Below, one piece after another: positions 14,580 through 22,132 of a stretch of DNA of 25,440 nucleotides. Source of the DNA: JBBQTQ01 sp038213135 (GTDB taxonomy: Bacteria; Actinomycetota; Thermoleophilia; Gaiellales; Gaiellaceae); assembly GCA_038213135.1 (NCBI GenBank), contig JBBQTQ010000036.1, forward strand, positions 1 through 25,440, written 5' to 3'. The translations under genes and the position numbers were made by a program. The notes below the pieces were generated by a model, which did not search any database, was not told the origin of the DNA, and worked only from the letters and a program-made list of their open reading frames with translations. The stretch's first letter is position 1, and each line of letters opens with the position of its first letter.

Positions 14580-17500
14580 CTAGCGGCCCTTGCCGCCGCA
14601 GATCTTGATCGGCCGCACGGCGTTCGCCTTGTGGCCTGCGCTGTCCTCGGCGACCGCGCGGATCCGGTGGATGCCCTTGCTCGCACCCTTCGTCGTCCAG
14701 GTCGCCGAGAAGAGACCGAGCGTCCCGCGGCGGCTCGTCGCCAGGACCTTCGTTCCGTCGAGGAACGTGACCGTGCGGAGCTTCTTCGGCGAGCCGGCGA
14801 GCACCGTCAGCGCCTGGTGCGCGGTGGTGCAGGCGTTCGCCTCGGGCGAGAGCCAGTCGACCGTCGGGCGCTCGACGACGGTCAGGCGGGCGGGGACGAA
14901 CGCGGTGTTCGGCTCCAGCGGGCCGCCCGGGACGGTCGCGACGTTCTTGGTCTCCTGGAAGTCCGAGGCGACGAGCACAGTGTTCAGCTTGCCGGCTTTC
15001 AGTGGCGGCGCTGTCGGCGGCAGCGGGAAGAGGGCGATTCCGGTGACCGGGTCGTAGAACGCGGCGCCGACGAGCACCCGGCCGTAGGCGAGCACGAGCG
15101 ACAGCGGGTCGACGCCCGACTGGAGGTCGATCGTGCGCAGCGCGAGAGTCGGCCGCCCGGCCGAGACCCGCACCGTCAGGGGCGCGATCAGCGGCGGCGA
15201 GACGTCGTTGATCCAGGCTCGCAGCAGGTAGCGGCCGGCCTGCGACCTGCCCGTGTTCTGGTCGCGCCCGGAGTCAACCGAGACGAAGTAGGCCTTCTGG
15301 CGCGGGAACACTTCGCCGGCCGCGCTGATGTTCGCGCGGTAGTCGAACATGAAGTTGTTCACGTTCACCGGCAGGCCCGCATAGCCGGTGACGTCGTTCT
15401 CGTTCGGCGAGCGCAGGAACCAGGGATCGATCAGCGCGCCGGGCGAGGAGAGGATGACCGCCACGCCGACGTTCGCCACCGCGTCGTTGATGTGGACGAC
15501 GTACAGCTTCTCGGCGCCGTCCTCATCGACCGTCCTGCCGCCCGAATAGATGTTCGAGGTACCGAACGGCGCGGTCGGCCACTTGTAGTCGCTGGCGTGG
15601 TTGATGCCGTTGCTCGTGTCGCCGACCTGGAGCGAGGCGAGCGGAGTGGGCGTGAGCGTCTCCAGCCCCGGCCGCTCGACGATGAAGTAGTACGGGACGC
15701 GCCGAATGACGCTGCCCTGGGTCAGCACGACGAAGCCGTAGTTCTCACCGGGGGTCGCATTGCCCGCTGCCACAGCGGTTACGGGCAGGTACGCCTCGCC
15801 GCCCGGGGCGAGCTGCAGCTGGCTCGTGACGTTCACCGAAACGCCGCTCGTCTCGGCCTGCGGCTGCAGCGTCACGGTCCACGTGCCGGCGCCACCGCCC
15901 GCGTCGTCGACCGCCACCGTCAGCGCGCGGCCGGCCTGGCCGTGCGTGATGTCGATGTCCTCGAACGAGAGCGACTGCGGCGTCGTGAAGACCCTGGGAT
16001 CGGCGGCCGAGACGAGCTGGGCGAGGCCCGCGCCTTCCAGTGTGACGGCCGCTTCGTGCGTCCGCGCGGTGTCGTCGTACGCGGGCGCCGCGGTCGACAT
16101 CAGCGCGGACTTGACCTGCGCCGGCGTCCAGGCGGGGTGGAGCTTCAGCAGCAGGGCGGCGGCGCCGGCGATGTGCGGCGTCGCCATGCTCGTCCCGTCG
16201 AGGACGACGAACGGCGCACCCGCGAAGTTGGGGACGGTCGAGGAGACGATCTGCCCGCCGGGCGCCGAGATGTCCGGCTTCAGGTCGTGACCGTACGAGG
16301 TCGGGCCCGCGGAGGAGAAGCTCGTGATCACGCCGCCGCGGCCGGTCTCGATCGCCTGCGCCGACTTGCCGAGCCGCGCCAGCGCCTGGCCGCCCGTCGT
16401 CGCCATCGCCGTGCGGAGCCGGGCCGCGTCGAGGTCGGAGATCATCGCGGCCGGGATCGCCGGCTGGATGCCGACGCCGTTCGCCTCGCCGAAGCGGTTG
16501 TCGGCGAAGACGATCCCGATCGCGCCGGCGGCCTGCGCGATCGCGATCTTCGTGACGAAGGGGCAGACGCCGCGGCTGACGAGCGCGATCGCCCCGTTCA
16601 ACGAGCCATGAGGAAGCGTCGAGGCGGCGGCGGCGAGGTTCCCCGCAGGCCCACAGAGGAGCCGGTCGACCGGATGCCCGTCGGTACCGATGATCGTGCC
16701 GACGTCGATCAGCTTCTGGTCGCTCGTCCCCCAACTCGCCGGGATCGGCGTCTGGAAGGGCGTGTACGGGAACGTGCCCACGCCCGCCGGCGAGCTGACG
16801 GTCAAGGCGGGCGAGAAGACGTGGTTGTTCGAGACGGCCGCCACGCTGATCGCGTCAGGCGCGGTCCCTGGCGAGCCGGCGGTGCCGAAGCCGAACTCGT
16901 CGCGGTCGTTGCCGGCGGCGATCACGGGCACGACGCCGGCCGCCGCGACGTTGTGGATCGTCTCGACCATCGGATCCTGGGTCGGGTCGCCCTGAGCGCC
17001 CCCGCCCGAGAAGTTGATCACCTGCATCCCGTCGGTCACGGCCTGCTCGAACGCAGCGACGATCTCCGGTGTCTCCGCGATGTTGCCGGCGGGGCTCGGC
17101 ACGTCGAAGACGCGGTAGTTGCCGAGGTAGGCGCGCGGCGCGACGCCGGAGAGCGCGCCGACGCCGGTAACGGGCCCGTACCCGAGCGCGACGACCGAGG
17201 ATGGGACGGTGCCCGCGTCGCCGGCCGCGATCCCCGAGACGTGCGTCCCGTGGAACGACGCCGAGGGGTCGAGCGGTAGGTGGCCCGCCTTGCCCGAGCC
17301 CGGCCCGGCGAAGGCGCGCGCGACGATCACCTTCGGTGTCGTGTACGCGCTGTTCCCCTTCGGGAAGCCGGCCGGGTAGGAGTAGCCGGTGGGATTGAAG
17401 AATGCGTTCTTCTGGTCGATCCCGTCGTCGACGACGCCGATCTTGATTCCGTCCCCGGTGTCGCCGGTCGACTGCTGCAGCGCGATCGCCTGGATGATCG

Positions 17501-17987
17501 AGGTGCTGTCGTTCAGGTTCTGCGTGTAGCGCGAGATCGAGTAGACGTGCTCGATGAAGCCGAGCCGGACGAGCTTCGGCAGCTGCTTGTAGGGCAGCGA
17601 CACGGTGAGGCCGTCGAGCAGCACGCGGAAGCGCCAGCCGATCCTCGCTGCCGGAATCGCGCGCTGCATTCGTGCGATCGCCCGCTTCTGGACGGCGCTC
17701 ACGCGGGCGAGGTAGGCCTGCGAGGACGCGCTCGCGACGTCGAGCCGGCCCTGCGAGCCGCGCATCGCGAGGCTGCGCTGCGACGCGGCGGCGAGCGGCT
17801 GCAGGCCGAGCGTGACGATCACACGGACGATGCCGTGCGCCCCCTTCGGGACCGCGATCGTTCCCGCGCGCACGCGGGGGAAGCTCAGGTCGCCCTGCTT
17901 GCGGTTCACGGGCTGGAGCGAGGCGACAGCGGCAGTCGTGGAGCAGAGCGCCGCGACCAGCAAGGTCAAAGAGAGGAGGCGGCGCAA
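14580..17987 (-). CDS. Secreted subtilisin-family (S8) serine protease with PA domain
   Basis: The 1135-residue protein has a signal peptide (about 1-23), an inhibitor-I9-like propeptide region (about 50-155) and the S8 catalytic domain. The triad is Asp187 (IGVVDDGID), His246 (SFHGTHVSG) and Ser600 (DGTSMATPHIAG), with the oxyanion Asn360 (IAAGND). A protease-associated (PA) domain of about 130 residues is inserted between Asn and Ser (about 395-530), as in C5a-peptidase or cucumisin-like subtilases. The last ~450 residues are beta-rich, including Ig-like segments (final domain about 1040-1130). It should act outside the cell on proteins. The start is a TTG (17987), supported by the signal peptide and a TACGCT box 8 nt upstream. 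Confidence 0.92.
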   Translation of the reverse strand: MRRLLSLTLLVAALCSTTAAVASLQPVNRKQGDLSFPRVRAGTIAVPKGAHGIVRVIVTLGLQPLAAASQRSLAMRGSQGRLDVASASSQAYLARVSAVQKRAIARMQRAIPAARIGWRFRVLLDGLTVSLPYKQLPKLVRLGFIEHVYSISRYTQNLNDSTSIIQAIALQQSTGDTGDGIKIGVVDDGIDQKNAFFNPTGYSYPAGFPKGNSAYTTPKVIVARAFAGPGSGKAGHLPLDPSASFHGTHVSGIAAGDAGTVPSSVVALGYGPVTGVGALSGVAPRAYLGNYRVFDVPSPAGNIAETPEIVAAFEQAVTDGMQVINFSGGGAQGDPTQDPMVETIHNVAAAGVVPVIAAGNDRDEFGFGTAGSPGTAPDAISVAAVSNNHVFSPALTVSSPAGVGTFPYTPFQTPIPASWGTSDQKLIDVGTIIGTDGHPVDRLLCGPAGNLAAAASTLPHGSLNGAIALVSRGVCPFVTKIAIAQAAGAIGIVFADNRFGEANGVGIQPAIPAAMISDLDAARLRTAMATTGGQALARLGKSAQAIETGRGGVITSFSSAGPTSYGHDLKPDISAPGGQIVSSTVPNFAGAPFVVLDGTSMATPHIAGAAALLLKLHPAWTPAQVKSALMSTAAPAYDDTARTHEAAVTLEGAGLAQLVSAADPRVFTTPQSLSFEDIDITHGQAGRALTVAVDDAGGGAGTWTVTLQPQAETSGVSVNVTSQLQLAPGGEAYLPVTAVAAGNATPGENYGFVVLTQGSVIRRVPYYFIVERPGLETLTPTPLASLQVGDTSNGINHASDYKWPTAPFGTSNIYSGGRTVDEDGAEKLYVVHINDAVANVGVAVILSSPGALIDPWFLRSPNENDVTGYAGLPVNVNNFMFDYRANISAAGEVFPRQKAYFVSVDSGRDQNTGRSQAGRYLLRAWINDVSPPLIAPLTVRVSAGRPTLALRTIDLQSGVDPLSLVLAYGRVLVGAAFYDPVTGIALFPLPPTAPPLKAGKLNTVLVASDFQETKNVATVPGGPLEPNTAFVPARLTVVERPTVDWLSPEANACTTAHQALTVLAGSPKKLRTVTFLDGTKVLATSRRGTLGLFSATWTTKGASKGIHRIRAVAEDSAGHKANAVRPIKICGGKGR

Positions 17988-17995
17988 GAGGCCTC

Positions 17996-18001
17996 AGCGT
18001 A
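17996..18001 (-). promoter_or_regulatory. Likely -10 box (TACGCT) for the leaderless S8 protease gene
   Basis: On the minus strand TACGCT ends 8 nt before the TTG start of the protease gene. It lies only 12 bp from the fabI -10 box on the other strand, so polymerases bound at the two promoters would clash. Confidence 0.45.
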
Positions 18002-18013
18002 TCCGAACAAAGT

Positions 18014-18019
18014 TAGACT
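18014..18019 (+). promoter_or_regulatory. Likely -10 box (TAGACT) for leaderless fabI
   Basis: TAGACT lies 8 nt before the GTG of fabI, with the same hexamer and spacing as the HAD operon promoter at 6829. No clear -35 element is seen. Confidence 0.5.
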
Positions 18020-18027
18020 CGCCCTCG

Positions 18028-18804
18028 GTGGCGGATTTCGTGGGCAAGACGGGTCTCGTTCTCGGCGTTGCCAACAAGCGCTCGATCGCCTGGGCGATCG
18101 CCAAGCGGCTCGCCGACCGCGGCGCCCAGCTTGCGTTCACCTACCAGGGCGAGCGGATCGAGAGCTCCGTGCGCGAGCTCGCGGACAGCGTGGGGAGCCC
18201 GCTCGTGACGGAGTGTGACGTTCGTTCGGACGAGGACGTGGCGCGTGTCTTCGCCGAGGTCGGTGAGGCGTTTGGCGGCGGCCTCGACCTGCTCGTCCAC
18301 TCGGTCGCGTTTGCCGCGGCCGAGGATCTCGAGGGCCGTTTCACCGATACGCCTCGCGACCGCTTCTGGCTGGCCGTCGACGTCAGCGCGTACTCGCTCG
18401 TCGCGTGCGCGAGGGAGGCCGAGCCCCTGATGGAGGCTCGCGGCGGCGGCTCGATCCTGACCATGACCTACCTCGGCGGCGTCCGGGCTGTGCCGCACTA
18501 CAACGTGATGGGCGTCGCCAAGTCGGCCCTCGACGCGTCGGTGAAGTACCTGGCCTGGGACCTGGGTCAGAAGAACATCCGCGTGAACGCGATCTCGGCC
18601 GGGCCGGTGCGGACGCTCGCCGCCCGGTCGATCGCCGGCTTCGGGACGATGGAGGCGATCGTCGAGGAGCGCGCGCCGCTCCACCGGCATGTCACCGCCG
18701 ACGACGTGGGCGCCGCGGGCGCGTACCTGCTCTCGGACGAGGCGGCCAACGTGACTGCGACGACGCTCTACGTCGACTCCGGCTTCCACGCGATGGGTAT
18801 GTGA
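18028..18804 (+). CDS. fabI: Enoyl-[acyl-carrier-protein] reductase (NADH)
   Basis: FabI carries out the last reduction of each fatty-acid elongation cycle. The 258-residue product has the FabI variant of the SDR fold: GVANKRSIAWAIA cofactor loop, CDVRSDED, LVHSVAFA, and the catalytic YLGGVRAVPHYNVMGVAK segment (Tyr148, Tyr158, Lys165). The Tyr-x6-Tyr-x6-Lys-type pattern separates FabI from ordinary SDRs. The GTG at 18028 gives the family-like start (V)ADFVGKTGLVLG; a GTG four codons later is possible. Longer in-frame starts overlap the protease gene. Its stop overlaps the GTG of the next gene (GTGA). Confidence 0.95.
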   Translation: MADFVGKTGLVLGVANKRSIAWAIAKRLADRGAQLAFTYQGERIESSVRELADSVGSPLVTECDVRSDEDVARVFAEVGEAFGGGLDLLVHSVAFAAAEDLEGRFTDTPRDRFWLAVDVSAYSLVACAREAEPLMEARGGGSILTMTYLGGVRAVPHYNVMGVAKSALDASVKYLAWDLGQKNIRVNAISAGPVRTLAARSIAGFGTMEAIVEERAPLHRHVTADDVGAAGAYLLSDEAANVTATTLYVDSGFHAMGM

Positions 18805-19187
18805 CGGAGAGGGTTGAGAGTCCGCCCGTTGCGGGTATTCCTGACCGCGTGGCGGGCGAGCGCACGCGCGACGAGCTGATCTCGCTCAACCAAACGCTCT
18901 ACCGCGCCGCGAACGAGCGGGCGCGCGGTCGCGCGGGCGAGACGCTCCGCATCCGCTGTGAGTGCGGCGAGACAGGCTGCCGCGATCAGTTGCTCGTCAG
19001 CGCGAGGCAGTACGAGGCCGTGCGCAACGATCCGAAACGCTTCCTGATCCAGCCCGGGCACCTGGCATCCGAGCTCGAGCGGGTGGTGCTCGCCTCCGAC
19101 GATTTCTTCGTCGTCGAGACGACCGGGCAGGCCGCCGAGCTCGCCGAAGCGACGAACCCGCGGCGTGAGGTGCAGCTACCGGTCTAG
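18801..19187 (+). CDS. Conserved small CxC-motif protein of unknown function
   Basis: The 128-residue protein resembles a family I associate with Thermoleophilia and relatives. It has an N-terminal helix (TRDELISLNQTLYRAANER), then a cysteine cluster RIRCECGETGCRDQLLV (C-x-C-x4-C), a YEAVRNDPKRF segment, a PGH motif and an ERVV...FFVVE strand. The cluster suggests metal binding, probably zinc, with a fourth ligand perhaps from the His of PGH. No function is established. The GTG at 18801 overlaps the fabI stop by 4 bp, implying coupling; a GTG at 18849 would still leave the conserved core. Its TAG overlaps the TAG of the convergent DUF2269 gene. Confidence 0.75.
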   Translation: MTERVESPPVAGIPDRVAGERTRDELISLNQTLYRAANERARGRAGETLRIRCECGETGCRDQLLVSARQYEAVRNDPKRFLIQPGHLASELERVVLASDDFFVVETTGQAAELAEATNPRREVQLPV

Positions 19188-19657
19188 AGAAACGGCTTCG
19201 CCGTCATGTCGAAGACGACGAGGAGCAGGAGCACGACGTCGATCCGGGCGACCCAGACGATCCGGTTCACGCGCGCGAGCACAGCCGGATCCGTAGGCCC
19301 GCGCTCGGCCATCAGCTTCGCGAGCCGGCCCGACTCCGGCCCGAGGAAGCCGGCGCCGACGGCAAACGAGAGCGCCCAGATGGCGATCCCGAAGTCGATC
19401 CAGAAGCTGCCCCAGCCGAGGCCGGCGTTCTCGATCATCCCGATCCCGAACGCGAGCACGACGATGCTGAGCGGCGGGAAGAAGCGACTGCCGAGCCACT
19501 CCGCCTGCTTGGCGACCGTGAGCAGCTGTTGCGTGTCCTTCGCGAACTGGGCGCGCCAGGCCATCAGCGTGATCGCCGCGCCGCCGCCGACCCAGAGAAC
19601 CGAGGCGAGCACGTGGAAGGCCTTCAGCCAGAAGTAGGTGGCGATCGCGAGCGGCAT
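19184..19657 (-). CDS. DUF2269-type integral membrane protein
   Basis: The 157-residue protein has four predicted membrane segments (about 5-33, 62-83, 87-106 and 137-155). The first contains FWLKAFHVLASVLWVGGG, the pattern of the DUF2269 family, with a His in the membrane that recalls haem-binding CopD/cytochrome-b-like small membrane proteins. The function is unknown. The ATG at 19657 is directly preceded by an 8-bp palindrome. The stop overlaps the convergent upstream neighbour within CTAG. It follows the large membrane protein by 31 bp on the same strand. Confidence 0.8.
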   Translation of the reverse strand: MPLAIATYFWLKAFHVLASVLWVGGGAAITLMAWRAQFAKDTQQLLTVAKQAEWLGSRFFPPLSIVVLAFGIGMIENAGLGWGSFWIDFGIAIWALSFAVGAGFLGPESGRLAKLMAERGPTDPAVLARVNRIVWVARIDVVLLLLVVFDMTAKPFL

Positions 19658-19676
19658 GGCGCGTTTGTAACGCGCC
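19658..19676 (-). promoter_or_regulatory. Perfect inverted repeat abutting the DUF2269 start codon
   Basis: GGCGCGTT (19658-19665) and AACGCGCC (19669-19676) form a perfect 8-bp inverted repeat with a 3-nt centre, ending at the base before the ATG. It covers the place where a -10 box for a leaderless start would lie (TACAAA, a weak match). It could be an operator or an RNA hairpin limiting initiation; the sequence alone does not decide. Confidence 0.35.
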
Positions 19677-19688
19677 CGCCGGACAGCT

Positions 19689-21731
19689 TCAACCGAGGGC
19701 GTAGGCGAGCAGCCGGACGCCCTGCTGGCGCCCGCCGACGGTCACGAGCCGGGAGTCGAAGGCGACGAGATGCCAGCCCTGCGCGCCGAGGGGGACGCGG
19801 ATCTCACGCAGGGGGCCGACACGCTGCCGAACGACGTGGACGCCGTCGACGCTGACGCTCGTCACGAGCGCAGGCTTGGCACGAACGATCAGCCGGACGC
19901 CGCCGGCGCCGTAGATCCAGACCGGCGAGTGCCCTTGGCTCTGGAGGTGACCTTCGCCGTCCGGTGCGTACCAGCCCTCGCAGAACGCGGCGTCGTCGCG
20001 CGAGGGCTCGCCCGTCGGCGGCGTCGGCGCACGGCCGACTCCGGTCTCAAAGAGCGTCACCGCGCCGTCCGTCTTGTAGGGGCGGTAGCCGTGGCGCAGG
20101 AGAGCGCGCCAGGCGAACCAGGGCGGATCGGTCTCCAGCGCATTGGCCTTGTAGAGCCCCTGGTGGAAGACGATTGCCTGGACGCCGAGCTCGCGGATCG
20201 CCTTCGCCTCTTTGCCCGTCCAGTCGCCGCAGTTGAGCGGCCGCAGTGTCCGGGCAACGCTGTCGGCGATCACCGGGGCGGTCGTCGAGTAGCCGCCGGG
20301 CCGCTCGCGCCGGGCCTGCATGTCGTAGTAGAGGTAGACGCTGCCGAGGTGCACGTCCGGGAGCCAGACGGGCAGCTCGAGCAGGCGGCCGGGTCCCTCG
20401 AACGCGGCGTAGGCCTTGTTGGCTGCGTCGGCTTCGGAGGTCTTGAAGAGCGTCGCGTGCAGGTCGAGCGCGACCAGCACGAGCACGAGCGGGACGAGAT
20501 AGCGCGCGGGGCGCAAGCGGCTGGGCGCGCGCCTGAGCCCTTCCTGGACGGCGAGGGCGACGAGGGCGGCGAGCGCCAGGCACGCGATCGGCATCAGCCG
20601 TTCCGGCACGCGCGGGTAGCGCATCGGCGGGAAGACGTCGTAGAGCGGCGAGTAGAGCGGAAAGTTCGTGCCGAGCGCGAGCAGGATCGGCACCAGCGCG
20701 CCGATCCCGAGTGCGGTCGCGAGCGTCCAGCGCCGTGCGAGCAGCACGACGGCGAAGCCGGCGATCGCGAGGAGCGGAGTGAGCCAGCCCAGGAAGACGA
20801 AGCTCTCCGGCCCGTGCCGCTCGTGGCGGGTGAGGAAGTCGAGGCCGGTCGCCGAGTACTTGGTCACCTCGGCGAGGTGCCGCCCGCCCGCGTCGAGCGA
20901 TCCCGCGATCACGGTCTCGCGGATCAACACGCCCGCGCCGACGGCGGCGGCGATCCCCGCGCCGGCCGCCGCGAGCAGGCGCCAGTCGCGCGTTCGGCAG
21001 AGCACGTAGAGCCCGAAGAACGGGATCGCCCCGAGCGCGAGGTGCACCTGTCCGGAGAGGGGAATCGACGTGAGCGCGAGCGCGGCGAGCGCGAGCCACC
21101 ACGGCCACCGCGCACTTCGTGACACTGTGTTACTTGATCGCCGTGACCGCTCGAACGCCCAGAGCGCGAGCGGCAAGAGCATCGAGATCGGCCCGAGCAG
21201 GTGCCCGACGGTCTGGTCGACGCGGTACGGGGCGAGCGCGAAGACCAGCCCGCCGACGAGCGCCGGGCCCCGCGGCAGCCCGAGCTCCCGCAGCCATGCG
21301 CACGTCGCCGCGCCCGCGCCCAGGAAGCCGAGCAGCACGAAGACGTTCCAGGCGCCCATCGCTCCGAAGATCGCGACGAGCGGCCAGAAGACGAGGCCGA
21401 ACGGCCACCAGGCGGGGTTGACCGTCGCACCGGCCTCGGGCCGGAACGAGTACGGGTCGAGCCAGGGGACGTCGCCGTTCTCGAGCTGGTGTCCCGCGAG
21501 CCAGAGACGGTAGGTCGTCTGCAGGTGGTCGCCCGCCGCAGCCTCGCCATGACCGGCCGCTCCGCCGGCGAGGAAGTGCGACCCCGCATGGATGACCGCG
21601 GGCGCGGTCGCGACGACCCCTGCTGCGAGATAGAGCGCGGCGGCGAGGGCTACAAAGCCCGGGCGGCGGCGAGCAGCTTGTCGAAATCGGGCACCTGCGA
21701 AGCCTCGTAGCGCCAGGCCCCACGCACGCAC
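19689..21731 (-). CDS. Polytopic membrane protein, probable GT-C-like glycosyltransferase (YfhO-like)
   Basis: From the GTG at 21731 this is a 680-residue protein. It has about a dozen hydrophobic segments over the first ~450 residues and a C-terminal extracytoplasmic domain of about 200 residues. The first outside loop (GDHLQTTYRLWLAGHQLENG, followed by DPYSFRPEAG) has the acidic motif and layout of GT-C/YfhO-type lipid-linked sugar transferases. Substrate and acceptor are unknown. The start is uncertain: GTG 21731 lies 82 bp inside the peroxiredoxin gene, but no ATG, GTG or TTG occurs between there and the first membrane segment (GFVALAAALYLAAG), so a longer overlap or an unusual start must be accepted. 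Very long upstream starts would read the peroxiredoxin in the wrong frame. Confidence 0.7.
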   Translation of the reverse strand: MRAWGLALRGFAGARFRQAARRRPGFVALAAALYLAAGVVATAPAVIHAGSHFLAGGAAGHGEAAAGDHLQTTYRLWLAGHQLENGDVPWLDPYSFRPEAGATVNPAWWPFGLVFWPLVAIFGAMGAWNVFVLLGFLGAGAATCAWLRELGLPRGPALVGGLVFALAPYRVDQTVGHLLGPISMLLPLALWAFERSRRSSNTVSRSARWPWWLALAALALTSIPLSGQVHLALGAIPFFGLYVLCRTRDWRLLAAAGAGIAAAVGAGVLIRETVIAGSLDAGGRHLAEVTKYSATGLDFLTRHERHGPESFVFLGWLTPLLAIAGFAVVLLARRWTLATALGIGALVPILLALGTNFPLYSPLYDVFPPMRYPRVPERLMPIACLALAALVALAVQEGLRRAPSRLRPARYLVPLVLVLVALDLHATLFKTSEADAANKAYAAFEGPGRLLELPVWLPDVHLGSVYLYYDMQARRERPGGYSTTAPVIADSVARTLRPLNCGDWTGKEAKAIRELGVQAIVFHQGLYKANALETDPPWFAWRALLRHGYRPYKTDGAVTLFETGVGRAPTPPTGEPSRDDAAFCEGWYAPDGEGHLQSQGHSPVWIYGAGGVRLIVRAKPALVTSVSVDGVHVVRQRVGPLREIRVPLGAQGWHLVAFDSRLVTVGGRQQGVRLLAYALG

Positions 21732-22111
21732 CCGCTCGAATCGATGAGAAACGCTGTCCGCTCCGCCACCTCCTTCATCCCTCTGAACTCGTGTCCGACG
21801 CCGAAGCCTCGCACGGCGTCCGCGTTCCAATCCGAGAGCAGCCCGATGTTCAGGTCGAGCGCCTGCATCCACGCGATATGCGTCCAGGGGGAGTCCCGGG
21901 AGATCCCCAGCGCCCGCACGCCCGCCTCCTCGAACTCCGGGCTCCTGTCCCGCAGGAGCTCCATCTCGCTCGTTCAGGTGGACGTCCAGTCGAACAGGTA
22001 AAAGAGGAGCAGCAGCGGCCCTTCCTCGACCATCTCGTGCAGCCTCAGCCGGTCGTTGGGCCCGAGCCAGACGGTCGCGTCGAGAGGAGCCTGGTCGCCG
22101 GCCGCAAGCAC
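21650..22111 (-). CDS. Probable selenocysteine peroxiredoxin (in-frame TGA at the peroxidatic site)
   Basis: Read from GTG 22111 with one TGA (21974-21976) as selenocysteine, the frame gives 153 residues of an AhpC/TSA-type peroxiredoxin: LLLLFYLFDWTSTUTSEM, where U46 sits exactly at the peroxidatic cysteine and Thr43 completes TxxC/U. The conserved Arg118 (ERTAFLID) follows. Typical Prx segments (LGISRDSPWTHIAW, LLSDWNADAVRGFGV) run without interruption on both sides of the TGA. Cys128 (SSGC) is the only visible cysteine and might resolve the selenenic acid. A conventional reading would start at 21964 and lose the active site. TAGGCT lies 7 nt before the GTG. A SECIS-like hairpin lies just after the TGA. 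A point mutation or sequencing error turning TGC into TGA is the main alternative. It lies 21 bp after the propeller gene. Confidence 0.75.
21941..21959 (-). promoter_or_regulatory. SECIS-like hairpin downstream of the in-frame TGA
   Basis: On the minus strand GCTCCTG (21959-21953) and CAGGAGC (21947-21941) form a perfect 7-bp stem with the 5-nt loop CGGGA. The stem starts 14 nt and the loop 21 nt after the TGA, inside the 16-37 nt range described for bacterial SECIS apical loops. One of the first two loop bases is G, also as described. The hairpin lies within the coding sequence. Confidence 0.6.
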
Positions 22112-22118
22112 GCGGCGG

Positions 22119-22124
22119 AGCCTA
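22119..22124 (-). promoter_or_regulatory. Likely -10 box (TAGGCT, within TTATAGGCT) for the peroxiredoxin gene
   Basis: On the minus strand TAGGCT ends 7 nt before the GTG at 22111, supporting that GTG as a leaderless start. It lies in the 21-bp gap after the propeller gene, so the peroxiredoxin can be transcribed both alone and with the sigma factor unit. Confidence 0.45.
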
Positions 22125-22132
22125 TAACGCCC

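Noticed and set aside
14580..17279. 900-residue plus-strand frame opposite the subtilase, and similar long antisense frames elsewhere
   Set aside because: These are shadows caused by very high third-position GC. They are rich in Arg, Asp, Val and Gly, with no domain or start signal, while the opposite strand encodes clear families.
21650..21964. Stand-alone 104-residue redoxin starting at ATG 21964
   Set aside because: It would lack the first third of the fold and the active site. The frame upstream of the TGA encodes exactly the missing peroxiredoxin N-terminus, so this is the tail of the longer gene.
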